64,000 bases of DNA from Diphasiastrum complanatum (taxonomy: Eukaryota > Streptophyta > Lycopodiopsida > Lycopodiales > Lycopodiaceae): the NCBI GenBank assembly GCA_029204225.1, contig MU832265.1:1-64000 (forward strand), written 5' to 3'. Below, in pieces: positions 38,108 to 50,294 of this stretch (position 1 is the stretch's first letter; each line of letters begins with the position of its first letter). The notes beneath the pieces were generated by a model that saw only the letters and a program-made list of their open reading frames with translations, searched no databases and was not told the origin of the DNA. A program made the translations under genes and the position numbers.

Positions 38108-39280
38108 CATAGATATTTCACTGTCATCCTAGCTAGTAATTTCTCGGCTCTCATGCTCGGCTCTCAGCTTCTTCTGCTCTCCTCCTTCTGAGACCTCCTC
38201 GGTCATAGGTGAGAGATATTTTGTGTCTTTAGCTTGGCTCGGCATCTGGGGATTCTCTGGAATCCGCTAACACTTTATGAGGAAAAAGACATGGAATAAT
38301 AATAGAATAATTTTATCGGCTAGAGCAGGGCAAAGCCCACCCATGTTCATTTTGCATTTTACTTCGGAGTTCTTTGTGTTGGAGTTTTATCGGCCGACTT
38401 TACTCCAAAGTCAGACCAAAATTTTATTACGGAATATAGCTCATTCCGCTGCGCATGCTATTTGAGTTCGTTTCTCATTCATGTTTCGAGTTCGCTTCTT
38501 TTCGTGTTCATTTTCTTTTTGAGCTATTTTAGTTTCTCACACTCACACACCCTCTTTCTTCAACACTCAGATAACCTGTTGCGTGCCCTATGGGTACATA
38601 ACAAGTGGCATGCACAATGGCATGTGTATTGACACCACTGTTAGTTTCAGAGGACCTTGAAGTATTGTATGCATGCCTGCACCTAAAGGACCTTATTATT
38701 GATAGGCCCCTATATTGAAGTTAATCCTTAACGACTATAGTACCCTACACATATGCATGCCACTCACATTGTCTTGTTTGAACACACTCTTGACTATGGT
38801 CTCTAGCACCTATTAGTCCTCTAGGGTTCGGCTTAGGTTATAGACTAGTAACAAACCATATAAATCCTAAAGTCAAGTTTATAGTGAACTAATGTCAAAA
38901 TAATATTAACTCTAATATTAACACCAATCAAGCAAACATATTATAGCTAAGAAAGAATGACAACCCATGATTCTATGACAAATATGTTAGAATTTGTCTT
39001 GACAACCAACAAATTTGCCTCAAAATAGGTCTCCATCATTGCCATAGGGCTTGGCATTTTGCGAGTTTTGCAAATTTTTTTCTTGCCATGAGTCAATACA
39101 AAGATAGCACATGGTGTGCTATCTTTTTTATACCACTACTTGAATGTTTATCAATAAGAATTGTGGTTTGGCATAAATCCCATAATGAATCCCAAAATAA
39201 AGAATTTTGAAGTTAAAAAACATTTTTAGCCTTGTGCTACAAAAATAATTTTTTTTTTTGACTGAATCACTTGGCATGCC
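38108..39280. other. Unassigned DNA
   Basis: No gene, LTR terminus or repeat recognised. The plus-strand frame at 38277-38465 has no known motif. Confidence 0.4.
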
Positions 39281-40430
39281 GCCGTGCCAAGTGATTAAGA
39301 CCTTTTTTTTTTTTTTTTTTTTTGGCCTTGATAGCCCACCCATAGCACGCCGGCGTGCTATTGTGGTGGGCTGCCAGGACAATTTTTTTTTCTTGGCTGA
39401 ATCACTTGGCCAATCAATTTTTTTTTTTTTACACTTGGGGGCTCTTTGAGCTCCTTGTGGTCCCTTGCGGTCTAGCCCACTGCTAGGGACCACAAGGAGC
39501 CTCTTTGTGGTCCCGTGTGGTGGCCCAAGGGACCACAAGGGGCATTCCTGCATCCAACCCACTGCAAGGGACCACAAGGAGGCTCCTTGTGGTCTCTTGG
39601 GCCACTGCAAGGGACCGCAAGGAGCCTTCTTGCGGTGGTCCAGACCGCAAGAAGGCTCATTGTGGTCACTTGGGGTGGGCTCCTTATGGTCCGTTGGGTT
39701 GGGTACTGTAAACCCTAGTGAGGGACCACAAGGAGCCTTCTTGCGGTCCCTTGCGGTGGACTAGACCGCAAGGAGCCTCCTTGAGGTGGGCTAGACCATA
39801 AGAAAAGTCCTTGCGGTCACTTGGGCCACCGCAAGGGACCACAATGAGGCTCTTTGTCGTGGCCGTGCCAAGTCATTCAGACCTTTTTTTTTTTTTTTTT
39901 TGGCCTTGATAGCCCACCCATAGCACGCCGGCGTGCTATTGTGGTGGGCTGCCGGGACAATTTTTTTTTCTTGGCTGAATCACTTGGCCAATCAATTTTT
40001 TTTTTTTTTTACACTTGGGCTCTTTGAGCTCCTTGTGGTCCCTTGCGGTCCAGCCCACTGCTAGGGACCACAAGGAGCCTCTTTGTGGTCCCGTGTGGTG
40101 GCCCAAGGGACCACAAGGGGCATTCTTGCATCCAACCCACTGCAAGGGACCACAAGGAGGCTCCTTGTGGTCTCTTGGGCCACTGCAAGGGACCGCAAGG
40201 AGCCTTCTTGCGGTGGTCCAGACCGCAAGAAGGCTCATTGTGGTCACTTGGGGTGGGCTCCTTATGGTCCGTTGGGTTGGGTACTGTAAACCCTAGTGAG
40301 GGACCACAAGGAGCCTTCTTGCGGTCCCTTGCGGTGGACTAGACCGCAAGGAGCCTCCTTGAGGTGGGCTAGACCATAAGAAAAGTCCTTGCGGTCACTT
40401 GGGCCACCGCAAGGACCACAAGGAGGCTCC
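39281..40430. repeat. 581-bp tandem duplication rich in small palindromes
   Basis: GCCGTGCCAAGT begins at 39281 and 39862, and the two 581-bp copies are nearly identical apart from T-run lengths. Each has a perfect TAGCACGCCGGCGTGCTA palindrome (39343-39360 and again at 39921-39938) inside longer arms AGCCCACC/GGTGGGCT. Each also has about ten GGGACCACAAGGAGCC-type units in both orientations, some joined as near-perfect palindromes. A decayed third part continues to 40560. The overlapping frames here are repeat artefacts. Confidence 0.92.
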
Positions 40431-40560
40431 TTGTGATCTAGCCCACCACAAGGGACCACAAAAAGGCTCCTTGCAGTCTAGACCACCGCAAGGAACCATA
40501 AGAAGGTTCCTTGCGGTGACTGGACTGCACGGAACCACAAGGAGCTTCTTGCGGTTTCTT

Positions 40561-42050
40561 GCATTCATAGCCCTCTTGGGCTTTACCTGGCCATGAGATT
40601 GGACCTAGCTAATATACCAGGCCCTAGCGTTGGACTTGGTCCTCCCAAAAGTCCTACATTGTAAGCGGTGATCTAAGAGTGGTCCAATCTTTGTAAGAGG
40701 TGATTTTAGAGAGGTCTATTGCTAGCATGCGATGTGCTATACAATTTCGCAAGCAAGATACGAAGAAAACTCATAAAACTCGCATAGGATTTACTTGCAG
40801 AATGTCAAAACCCCATTGCCATAAGAGAAATTTCTAAGTAAATTTTGAACAAAAGTTGCTAGAAATAAGCCTGTGAGCCAAGGAATCTCCACACAAAACC
40901 TTTTTGAACGCAAATCACTGTCTCAAATGCCTTAAGAACGTTGGAAGAACAAGCAACATCATAAATAGATTAGTGTTAAGAACTATAGCCCCAAATACTC
41001 ATTAATTAGTAATTTGCTACACTACTAGACACAAGGGTTCCTCTAAGCTATAGAGATGTCAATCAACAAGAGTAGGAGCTTTATACCAAGTAAGATCTCC
41101 ACAAGCAAGGCCAACACTATTGATGTGCTCTAGAAGGTGAGAGAGGTACATGTACATGTCCTCCATTGGCCACATTATTCCGTCTACTATGACACCGCAA
41201 TTACTTCCATTTCACATCCTACTCACTCACTCAAGGTAGGAGGCGCTATAGAACATTAATATCGAATATCTGGCTAGTGGGTATTGCCCCTAGCATTCGT
41301 TACCGACATCAGTCCTATGTGAGTCAAAACCACATACGAGTTATGATGAACTATGGTTTAGTATCTAGTAATGACATAAAAAATACATCGAGTTGACATT
41401 GAATATGTGCAACGGGCACCCCAAAAGGCCTGAAGTTGCTTGTGTTGAAACAACATTCCCAAACCAAGATGAATTTTATGAACATGAAACTTACAACTGG
41501 CAAGTAATGTGAAGGAGAGCCAATTGCATGACATTTTGTGGGTGATATGACGTCTAAAACTAGGAAGCAAGATAAAATGCCAAGGCATGAAAGCAATCGT
41601 GGGAGGGCATTGGAATAAAATTATTACAGCTAAAGTGGTGTCAAAGTTTGATGGTACCAGAAAGGATTGTCTTGGTTCCACAAATCGGTTGATGTGATTT
41701 TGTGAAAGTGAAGCTTGTTGCACAAGGATAATAAACAACAATGGTGTGCATTCCCCCAAAGCTGTCAAGGATTGTTGGTTGGTGCAAGAGGATAATGAAC
41801 AACAATGGTGTACATTCCCCCAAAGCTGTCAAGGATTGTTGGTTGATGCATTGCAAATAAGAGGTTACATTTTAGATTCACTTTCTCTAGTCGCTCAAGG
41901 GACGTAATGTCAATAATGCCAGCACTACTACCGAAGTTGAGCAAAATATTACAAGAGCTAGCCATTCAACAAGTGCTTCTGTTTAATGTAGGCAACATCA
42001 TAGATTTGGCGTGTTAGCATTAGCAAAAGTGAGAGTTAAAAGAGAGACAA
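40561..42050. other. Unassigned DNA
   Basis: No recognised gene. Minus-strand frames at 41351-41856 overlap each other and have no motif. A 64-bp tandem duplication is at 41726-41853. Confidence 0.4.
41726..41853. repeat. 64-bp tandem duplication
   Basis: GGATAATRAACAACAATGG begins at 41726 and 41790. The units run through CCCCCAAAGCTGTCAAGGA to GGTTGRTGCA with few differences, suggesting a fairly recent event. Confidence 0.9.
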
Positions 42051-42059
42051 AATTAAATG

Positions 42060-42690
42060 GACACGTGGAGTCCGGGCAGGGGACAAGAATCCGTGCAACC
42101 CGGGACCCCACTGTTGTCGCAAAACTACTAGCGTCGGGCGGGCACCCGGGACCAAGGCACCGGGAGCCGGGACGCACTGGCCCAGTGCCACCTTTTCATG
42201 GGAGCCGGGGCGCTGGCGCCAGCCCACTGGCGCCGGGACCACCTTGCGGCACCATAGCGCCAGCGCCGGGACCACTTGCCACGGGCGCCGATGCCAGCAG
42301 CGCAGGACCACCTGCCACTGGTGCCGGGGCCACCTTGCTGCGCCACAACGCCAACGTTGGGACCACCTGCCACGGCGCCGGTGCCAACAACAAGGGACCA
42401 CCTGCCACCGGCACTGGGACCACCAGGGCGCTGGAGGGGGTCCAGAGCGCATGCGCACTCACACACACACACATGGGAGATGGTGTGCATTTTGAGTATA
42501 TATGCATTTTGGACCAGCTCCGAAAAAATATTATGGAATAAACCCATCAGGTCACGTGGCAAGCAAAGGTTGAATGTCACCCGGGCAGGGCAGGCAGGGC
42601 GACGGGCAGCATCATCGGGCCACCTGGGGACACGTGTCGCGTGCAAAAGTTGGTCGCGACCAAACTGGCCGTGCCAGTAAGATACGAGGG
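42060..42690. repeat. GC-rich block with GGCGCCGGGACCACC minisatellite
   Basis: Strong GC peak in an AT-rich background. From 42190 to 42430, units of about 25-45 bp are built on TGGCGCCRGGACCACCTGCC. A TATA-like gagtatatatgcat lies at 42491. Long overlapping Ala/Pro/Gly-rich frames on both strands arise from base composition. It could be an LTR fragment, but no termini were found. Confidence 0.6.
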
Positions 42691-44395
42691 AATGTGATGG
42701 ATAGTTTTCATAGGAATCACATATCATGTCATCATTGGGATTGATCCCACTTGCACATTCCAAAATTTCAATGAAAACATCTTTGAAAAAATATGTACTT
42801 TGCCATCACATGTACTCTATTCTCACCACATATATCTTTTATGTCTTGGCATTGCCATCTAGGTATTAGCTTTTTGTAAACTATTGTTATGAGACAAGTT
42901 AGTAACTTATGGTAGACATAGATTGTTTTTTGTGACCTAATGCTATGGGATAGGTTTAGCAATGTTTGGCAAACATAGACTTGGTTCTTGAACTTCAATA
43001 TGTATAATTGAAAATTGATATCAAATTGGACCTTGGTTTCAAAGCATCAAATGGCTTGTTTGAAAGTGATATTTTTTTTGGTTTTGCTTATGTTTATTTC
43101 ACAATTCATACCATTATGTTTCATCTTATGAAGTGTTGATTGCTATATTGCTTGTAACTCCTTGGTTCTACCTACATATTATAGTTGAGAAATGAGATAA
43201 TATGTATGTGCAAGGTTGGCAAGTTAAATGCCATATCAAGTCAATAATTACTTTATATGGTGCAAAGCCATAAATGCAAGTACTATAAGTTGTTCCATCT
43301 TCATAGTACTCTTAGATCTTCTAACACCTACACTGTATGAATTATAGATTGTCACTTGTGCTTTAAGATATAATATCATTTTCCAAACATAGATTGCCTA
43401 TTGAACTTGAGTAGGTATCAATGAAAAATGACTCCAAGTCTACCATATTGTTTGTGGCATATTGTTGTCATCTTGTGGCCAAAATCCCATGTTTTCTTCT
43501 TCTTTGAGAAAAAAAAACAGCTCCATGTTTAATGGTTGTGTTTTGTTTGGTTATTCTTGACTTTTTAATTTTTGATTCACATCATTGTGTTCCCCACCAA
43601 AAATTATTGAGCTCTCATTATCCTCTAAGCCCCCTTTTTGTGTGTGGAAATGGGTTGATATGTGCAAGTTGGAGAATCTAATGCAAGGCCTAACTAAAAG
43701 TGACTACCGTAAAATTTTGCACATCAATTATAGTGAAAAAAATATTATTTTCTTTTGCTGACAATTCGGAGATTGTCAAAATTTGTGATTCACCAGCAAT
43801 TCATAAATTGGCATAACTCACATGCATTTAGTTGCAAAATGTCAAGCCTACATATATAAGGTTCTTAGTGACAACTAATTTTCGAGAAAAAATATTCTCA
43901 CTCAATTCAGATTTTTCATTCGCATCGGTCATAACTATGTTAGACTTGTCCTACCCTATTTATGCCTAGAAAGTCCATGAGTTTAGGACATATAGTTGTA
44001 TAGACAAATGGACTTTCAATCCAAACCAACCCATATAGGTAGCAGATGCTAATAAAAATGGTTACATGAATAATGAATTGCTGCTTGAATTTTTATGCAA
44101 AAGAAAGTACTGTGCTCTTGTAGTCTTTTACAAGATTTTGAGGGTGGCAGAGGGCCAGGCCCCTGGAACCCAGAAATCCCTTTAGGGCAGGACTTGCCCT
44201 ATGCCTGCCTTTTTAACTGGTGCCCAGAAAAAAGGAATTTGATTAACTGTTTCACGTCCCGTTTGAAAAAGGTGGCAACGTCAAAGGGCGGGTGCCAGGG
44301 TAGGTGCCAAAAAGCCATAGTTAATGAGTATATTAAATAGTACAGCGTGCAACCAAAGAATAGAAATTCGAATGGCAACGGCGCAGTATACTAGG
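42691..44395. other. AT-rich intergenic DNA upstream of the phytocyanin gene
   Basis: No coding signal or repeat recognised over about 1.7 kb. Confidence 0.45.
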
Positions 44396-44398
44396 TGA

Positions 44399-44853
44399 CA
44401 CGTGTAAATTGAACTGTGCAGTTCGCAGTTCCCAACAGGAACACTCCCGACCGTTCGCTCCCCAGTAGGCAGGGCGCCCTGGGCCGCTTCAACTCTCCCT
44501 TTCCACAGTACACACACAGACCGACCAGCCCCTCTCGGCCGTCGAGAAAAATAGTATACAGGTCAGGTCGGTGACGGCGAGGTCGTTTCAAGGCGCCACC
44601 GATGGATTTAATCCGGGACGTTCAAATTCTCGCACGCTTTTCCCATTAGCCGTGTATTACACTCCGCGTGACGTGTGGGCCACGTGGCGAAGATCTGTTA
44701 AAGTATGTCGTTACGTTAGGTGAGTCGAGCCTGGTATCGTTCATGTATGACATGAGGCCTGACACGCCGTTAGATTTGCTATCAACGTTCAGATGTTGCC
44801 ACGGGCTCACGATCAGCCGTTGTAAGGGGCCCAAGTGGCAAAAGAGACACGTG
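44399..44853 (+). promoter_or_regulatory. Cluster of three G-box (CACGTG) sites upstream of the phytocyanin gene
   Basis: CACGTG occurs at 44399-44404, 44681-44686 (inside GCCACGTGGC) and 44848-44853 (GACACGTGGC). The last two have the ACGTGGC core bound by plant bZIP/ABF factors in known promoters. They lie 0.55-1.0 kb before the ATG. Their use here is inferred from sequence only. Confidence 0.45.
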
Positions 44854-44903
44854 GCAGAGATCGAGTGGGAAGAGCGCTGAAGAGTAATTTTCGTTTTTCC
44901 CTC

Positions 44904-44905
<2 letters not shown>

Positions 44906-44954
<49 letters not shown>
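44906..44954. repeat. (GA)n microsatellite, about 24 units
   Basis: Pure GA tract about 450 bp upstream of the phytocyanin start. Such tracts are common in plant promoters and 5' UTRs, where GAGA-binding proteins can act. It creates false RE/ER/LS frames on both strands. Confidence 0.95.
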
Positions 44955-44956
<2 letters not shown>

Positions 44957-45400
44957 TTGCGTTTTGCTTGTTTTTCGATCGTGTTTTTGGTTGGCATTTC
45001 GGTCTTTGTTTCTTGGCTGCTCTCGTGGATGCGTGTAGGTGGGGCAGCGCCACTGTGGCCGTTGTGGTCCATTATAATTATTGAAGCACTTGGAATTGCT
45101 TTTGACGATTGCTTCGACTCTGGAAGCCTATCAGGTGTACAACTGCCCTCCACCGCCTCGTATTTTAAGCTGTTTTGTTGCTTGATCGATCTGCAGGCAG
45201 AATTGTAAAATACTTCTAATCTTTAAATCTGCAAGAACTTTCAAGATTTGAGATCTGGTTTTAATCCAGGAGTGCGGTTCCCTTTCTTTGGAGCTTTCAT
45301 TGACGGTTGAGCTTCTTTGTTTGGTTTGCTGTGGCCGCTTTACATGAGCTTGAATCTTGAGGACTGAGGATCTTGCTAGTTGTTCTTGCAGTGCAAGAAA

Positions 45401-46872
45401 ATGGCAGTCAAATCGGGAAGCGTTAGTGGATGCATTGCTTTCGTTGCAGCATTCTGTCTTTCTCTTATACGATGCTCGTTTGCAATAGAACATGTTGTTG
45501 GTGAAGCAGCTGGATGGACTCTACCTTCTTTTGGCCATGTGAACTACACTGCCTGGGCTGCCAATCATACTTTCCGTGTTGGTGACTCCTTGTGTACGTT
45601 TTGTAACTTTTACTTCACTTACCAATTTGAGAGTCGAGAATATCGGTTATGCGTATGTGAACTATGAGAATAAAGATCCATCAACGTGTATTTACACTAA
45701 AAGAACTTAAGCGTTTTATCTGATACGGCTTTCCTACGATCTGCTTGGCTTTGGTTTAAGTAGAGCCACTATTTTCAGAGCAACGACGCTATCCTTGCTA
45801 CTTGGAGAGAAAATCGACCTTGTCTTTTCCTTTTCATTACTTCTAAAATAGTATTTTCCAACTGACATTTCTGATATCCTACGTCGAGGCCAGTGCGACT
45901 TCACAAAAAGTTTTTCCTGCTGTTACGCACATTCTATGATTTTCTTTAAGAATAATGAACTTCCGTTTTGCACGACGTTCTCTGGTTTTGGGAAACGTTC
46001 AACCGGTGATTTTGTAGCACGTGTTTCTACCTTTGAGAGATGGTCCAGGTCTTTGAAAGGCGATCTACAGTCTGATAGTGGGCTATCGTTAGTTTCTGAC
46101 ACGAGTTCTTTTTCGTTATGCCGTGAGGCTTTCGCTCGTGTTCAACTGCGACTCTGAATATGGTTAAAGTTTCAAACAGTCGCTGGTGTTACCTGTTTTA
46201 TTCTTTGACAGCACTTTACTTCTAAGAGCTCTTTTACCATGAAAGAGCAACATGGATCTTGTGAGCCTCCTTATTCTTAAACTTAACTGGTTCTCACCAC
46301 GAGTGCACACAGTTCACAAGATGTCAATAGTTCTAGTGTTGAGTTAGAGATGCCTGTATGGCGGAATCAGCTGCTGCTACTTGATGCAATGTATCTCTTC
46401 TTTCTTTTTCTTGATTGGTTGATTATTCATAATTCTTGCAATCTAAGAGTTTGTGGGTTTTCGTGCAGTGTTCAATTATAGGCCTGATATCCACAATGTA
46501 CTGCTGGTGACCCGGTCCGATTACAGAGCGTGCTCCAGCCCCAACCCTGTTGCAACTTTTGACAATGGAAAAACAACAATGTCCCTCACTAGTGTAGGTT
46601 CCAAATACTACATGTGTGGCGTCGCAGGACATTGTGGTCTGGGTCAAAAGTTAGCTATCATGGTTTTGCCTGCAGAGAGCGGGTCCCCTGTTCCATCTCC
46701 AATGTCTGGCGGTCCAACTGGGAGCCTACTCGCTCCAGGAATTTCCCCTAGTCCTAGTAAGGGGCCAGCTGCAGCCCCATCCAACTCTGGGACGTCTATT
46801 GGATGTGCATTGTTCTTTAATTTGATGATTGGAGTTGTTGGAGCAATCCTTAACAGTTCTCTGCAGCTGTGA
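45401..46872 (+). CDS. Phytocyanin (blue copper, stellacyanin-like), GPI-anchored, two exons
   Basis: Exon 1 is 45401-45593, the intron 45594-46468 (GTACGT...GTGCAG), exon 2 46469-46872; together 198 residues. Residues 1-28 form a signal peptide (hydrophobic 11-23, cleavage near FAIEHVVG). Residues 30-131 are the plastocyanin-like domain: GxAxGWTLP, YTAWAANHTFRVGDSL, H73 in DIHNV, C114 in YYMCGVAGHC, H119, and Gln at 124 (GLGQKL) in the axial position, as in stellacyanins; uclacyanins and plantacyanins have Met. C86 and C120 are placed for the usual disulphide. Asn48 and Asn55 are N-glycosylation sites. Residues 133-172 are Pro/Ser/Gly-rich with AGP-like SPSPS; 175-198 is a hydrophobic GPI-type tail. 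The protein should be a secreted, membrane-anchored electron-transfer or cell-wall copper protein. The single intron splits the codon just before the FNY motif, as in other plant phytocyanins. No breaks seen; likely functional. Confidence 0.93.
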
Positions 46873-49709
46873 CATCATTGGAACTAATTTCTGCAGGCTC
46901 ATAGCTTACAGTAGAGTTTCTATACAATAGCTTTTATTGGCCACGTTAGTGGAGCATGTCATTTAGAGTATTCGTTGTCTGAGTGCAGAGCATTTAAGTA
47001 ACACAACTCACCTTTTCCTTGCATACGTACTTTTGTTGCCTGTTGCAAGACGGAGAATAGTTGTATCGGCAATAAGTGTAGACTTTGTTTCGATTGAGAA
47101 TGTATTTTCGCTTGACAGTCAAGCTGGATTGGAATAGTAGGAAAATCATTGTGTCGATGGTTTTGTGATACATACTTTGCGTAAAGATTATAGAAGATTT
47201 GGAGTCGACTTTTGTATGGTTGGACGGTTTCCCATCAATTACTAGTGTGTTCTCCTTGTACAGTTTTGTGATTTTGAGTTGTTTTAAGTAAAATATTTTT
47301 TCCTATATAAAAGGAAGGGGAAAAGAAGAGTTGGTGGGTGGCACTTACCATCAGGTGGAAGATTCGACCCTTCTTTGCTATGTGGGTGATCTTAGACTGA
47401 GATTACATGCCTTCCTGGAATGATTTTTGTATTGACATTCTATGTGGTAAAGTCGGTGTAAATTTATCACTATGTCGTTAGGTACAACCAAGAAATGAAC
47501 AAAGCCATGAGTAAAAGAATTAGATAGTGAGCTAGAAATGAATAGCAAACTGTAGTGAAACATCCCTACAGAACCTTTTTCTAAGATTAACTAATTGCAA
47601 GTCAAATTCTTTCTTTAATGGACAATTCTTTATGGACTTTCATGGGCTAAGATTTCCTTATGAAATAAAAGGTCATGTCTTTTAATTGTCTTGGCTTACA
47701 AAAAATCTATAAAGATGCACCAATCTCATCGTGCCTAGAAACTACCTTCATCATTATTTCTCCATAATGACAAATTTTTGCAAGTTCCTTTATATAATGC
47801 ACAGAAGAATGATGAGCAAATAGTGTAGGTATGTTGTCTTGTGATTAGAGAGATTGTTTTCCAGATTCTCTTGACCTTTGGGAATTCTATCACAGTTTCC
47901 TGACGGTAAAGTTTTGCTCAAATTTTGGTGCTTTAATTTGATTGGTGAAGTACCCAGATTTCTAATCACTTTAACTTAATTGTTGGTTGTCTTTATGGTT
48001 GTGAGTGATGGATGTTGCAAAATTGAAATGCTGAGAAATATTCCATGAATGTAAAATGGTGATTATAATTGGGAGGGTTAAAGTAACAAGAAACTTTTGA
48101 TGTTGTGATACATTGAGATCTTGAACATAAGTTTGTTTTTACTTGGAGATCTCTCTCGAGCAATTGATGCAAAGGGTATTTGGGCATCCTAATATTTTGT
48201 TAAAATTTGGAAACACTTATGGTAAACACAATTTTTTTGACCAATAGGTTTTCAAGGGCCAAATAGTGTTAGCTCATCTATATGAATCAACTCATTACTT
48301 TAGTAGACACCACCTTCCAAGATGCTTCTTCATGAAACTAAGCCATTGTACTACGACAAGAAGAAACATGCTCTACATAAAGAGGAATCAAGCTACTTTT
48401 TAATAGAGCAACTAATTGATGCCTAAGTTAGACTTAACTCAATTTGCACATAAAAACTGCATAGTACTTCCTCTAGATTTATGTAAGGCAGAAGGCTTTT
48501 TGTAGCAAGATCCATGTAAGGCACAAGTCTTTTTAAGATATTGAGCAAACATCATAGTGCTTTTTGAAATATTTAAGTGGCCCAAAGATGAAGCCTCTAG
48601 TGGAAAAGGGCTTTGTCTCTTTGGGTTATTTGCCTAGAATAGAGCTCCCATTGTGAGCTTCTCACAAAGCTTACATGGACATAAGTAGAAGCCTATCTAT
48701 CTTCTCACAATCTGATGGTGGTGGGGCAGCTTGCCTTTCATGCTCATTTACCTTGCTCTACAAAATTGATGTACTAGCCCTTGGGCTTTTACATATATGT
48801 TGTCAATAGTCTACAAATTTCTTGCCCTTTGTTGTTGGGGGGCTTTGTTGGGGAAGGTCCTTCGGTCAAGGGTGTTAGCCTGAGGTGGAAAGCCCTTCCC
48901 AAGGCAGAAGTGATCTGACCTTCCCTTAAGACTTTAGTGAAAACAACTTTTACTTTTTTTTGAACCTTGTTTTTGCTATAATTTTTTTATGCGTACCTTT
49001 CGGGTGAAAGGTGCATGTCAGAAAAAGGTAATTTTTTTTTTCATTATGCCTTGAGGCACTTGGAAGATGCACACATTCCGCTTGAAGAGGCAAGTGGCTC
49101 CCTTTCCTTTGAAAAAAAAAAAATCTGACTTATCCATAAATAGTCTTTACAATGATTAGCACAAGTATACAAACACCTAAAATTTCAAGATAATCCTTTG
49201 ATGTAGATAAGTCAAGAGCTGTGTAACATAGATAACTTTTTAAATATTGAACACACAGTGCTTTGAAGCTATTTGGCTAGATGTGTAGAGTACCTACTAC
49301 ACAATTTTTGCCAAGAATGACTTGAGAGAGATTCATTTGGCAACAATGATTTTTGGGCCCAAATTTGACCTATGGGTATACATATATGTCTAATAGGCCA
49401 CATGTTCATAATTTGATATGCCTTGTATGTGGTTTTGTTTTGAATATATATAGGAAATATCAACACGATGAATGCTAGTGCACATATTTTTGTGACAATA
49501 TTAAAGAGAGAGAAAATGTTAAATGGTGTTAGGTTTTACATCCTATTAGTACACAACACAACAAGAACGTCTGTCATCATAGTTGTATGGACTCTTTTCT
49601 TTTTTGCATCACTTACAAAGAGCACTACATTTTCTAGATAAGTATTAATATTGACTAACCTCCAAAAGTTATTGAAATAGTGATTTCATTACTCTAGAGG
49701 CCACCCAAC
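46873..49709. other. Intergenic DNA downstream of the phytocyanin gene
   Basis: The first 200-300 bp, AT-rich with possible poly(A) signals (for example AATAAG near 47072), are probably 3' UTR. The rest shows no gene. A small inverted motif (ACCTTTCGGGTGAAAGGTGC, 48997) resembles AAGGTGAATG/CACCTTTTGCGG pieces at 50030-50090. Confidence 0.4.
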
Positions 49710-49826
49710 TATAATTAACAATGCTTCTTGGTTACCAAGGGGAGGCTCAAACCTGGGACCAAAGAAACTCCGAATAACAAGCTAACCAGTTGAACCAACC
49801 CCCTTGGGTTTATATAATCAACAATG
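49710..49826 (-). mobile_element. Second tRNA-derived SINE-like insertion, minus strand
   Basis: The minus strand has A-box TGGTTCAACTGG (49797-49786) and B-box GGTTTGAGCC (49753-49744), and TTTCTTTGGTCCCAGGTT and CCTCCCCTTGG as in the copy at 12348-12431. Flanks TATAATTAACAATG (49710-49723) and TATAATCAACAATG (49813-49826) form a 14-bp target-site duplication with one mismatch. More diverged than the first copy, so probably older. Confidence 0.8.
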
Positions 49827-50294
49827 ACGAAATGACCAAAATAATCCATTGATCCATTGTTTCACAATTATATTGTTTACTAGTTGACTTAAGCTTTTCA
49901 CATTTTGATGCTATGTACCTAACAGTAAAATCATGTTTTCCTTTTTCATGAAAAAAAAGGAGGCGCCTCTCACAACGGAATCCGTGTGCCTCTTGGTTTG
50001 TTTTTTGCCACAATTATTATTTTTTACATGCACCTTTGTGCGGAAGGTGAATGTAGATAATTTACACACCTTTTGCGGGGAAGGTACATGTAAAAATAAA
50101 ATTTACGGCAAAAAAACCTTTAAAAAAAAAGTAAACGTTGATTTTATGGCAGCGAAAGATGCCTCCTCGAGCGCCCCGAGTAAGGGCTTCCGCCATCGGG
50201 CGAATGCCCTTCTTGGGCGGAATGCCCTCGGAGGGCGACCCCCCTCCCCCCCTTTTTCTAAAATGTTTTTTTTACTCCTATGCCTTCCTCACTC
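49827..50294. other. Unassigned DNA with short inverted motifs
   Basis: No gene recognised. A GC-rich piece at 50160-50260 has GGGCGAATGCCC / GGGCGGAATGCCC hairpin-like repeats, and next to it are poly-C and poly-T runs. Confidence 0.4.

Noticed and set aside
39128-40596. Many overlapping frames of 65-160 codons with Gly/Pro/Trp/Ser repeats
   Set aside because: Generated by the palindromic CCTTGTGGTC-type repeats; they are open on both strands and repeat with the 581-bp duplication.
42011-42763. Long Ala/Pro/Gly-rich frames on both strands (up to 211 codons)
   Set aside because: GC-rich minisatellite sequence with few stop codons in any frame; no start context, no domain, and frames overlap on opposite strands.
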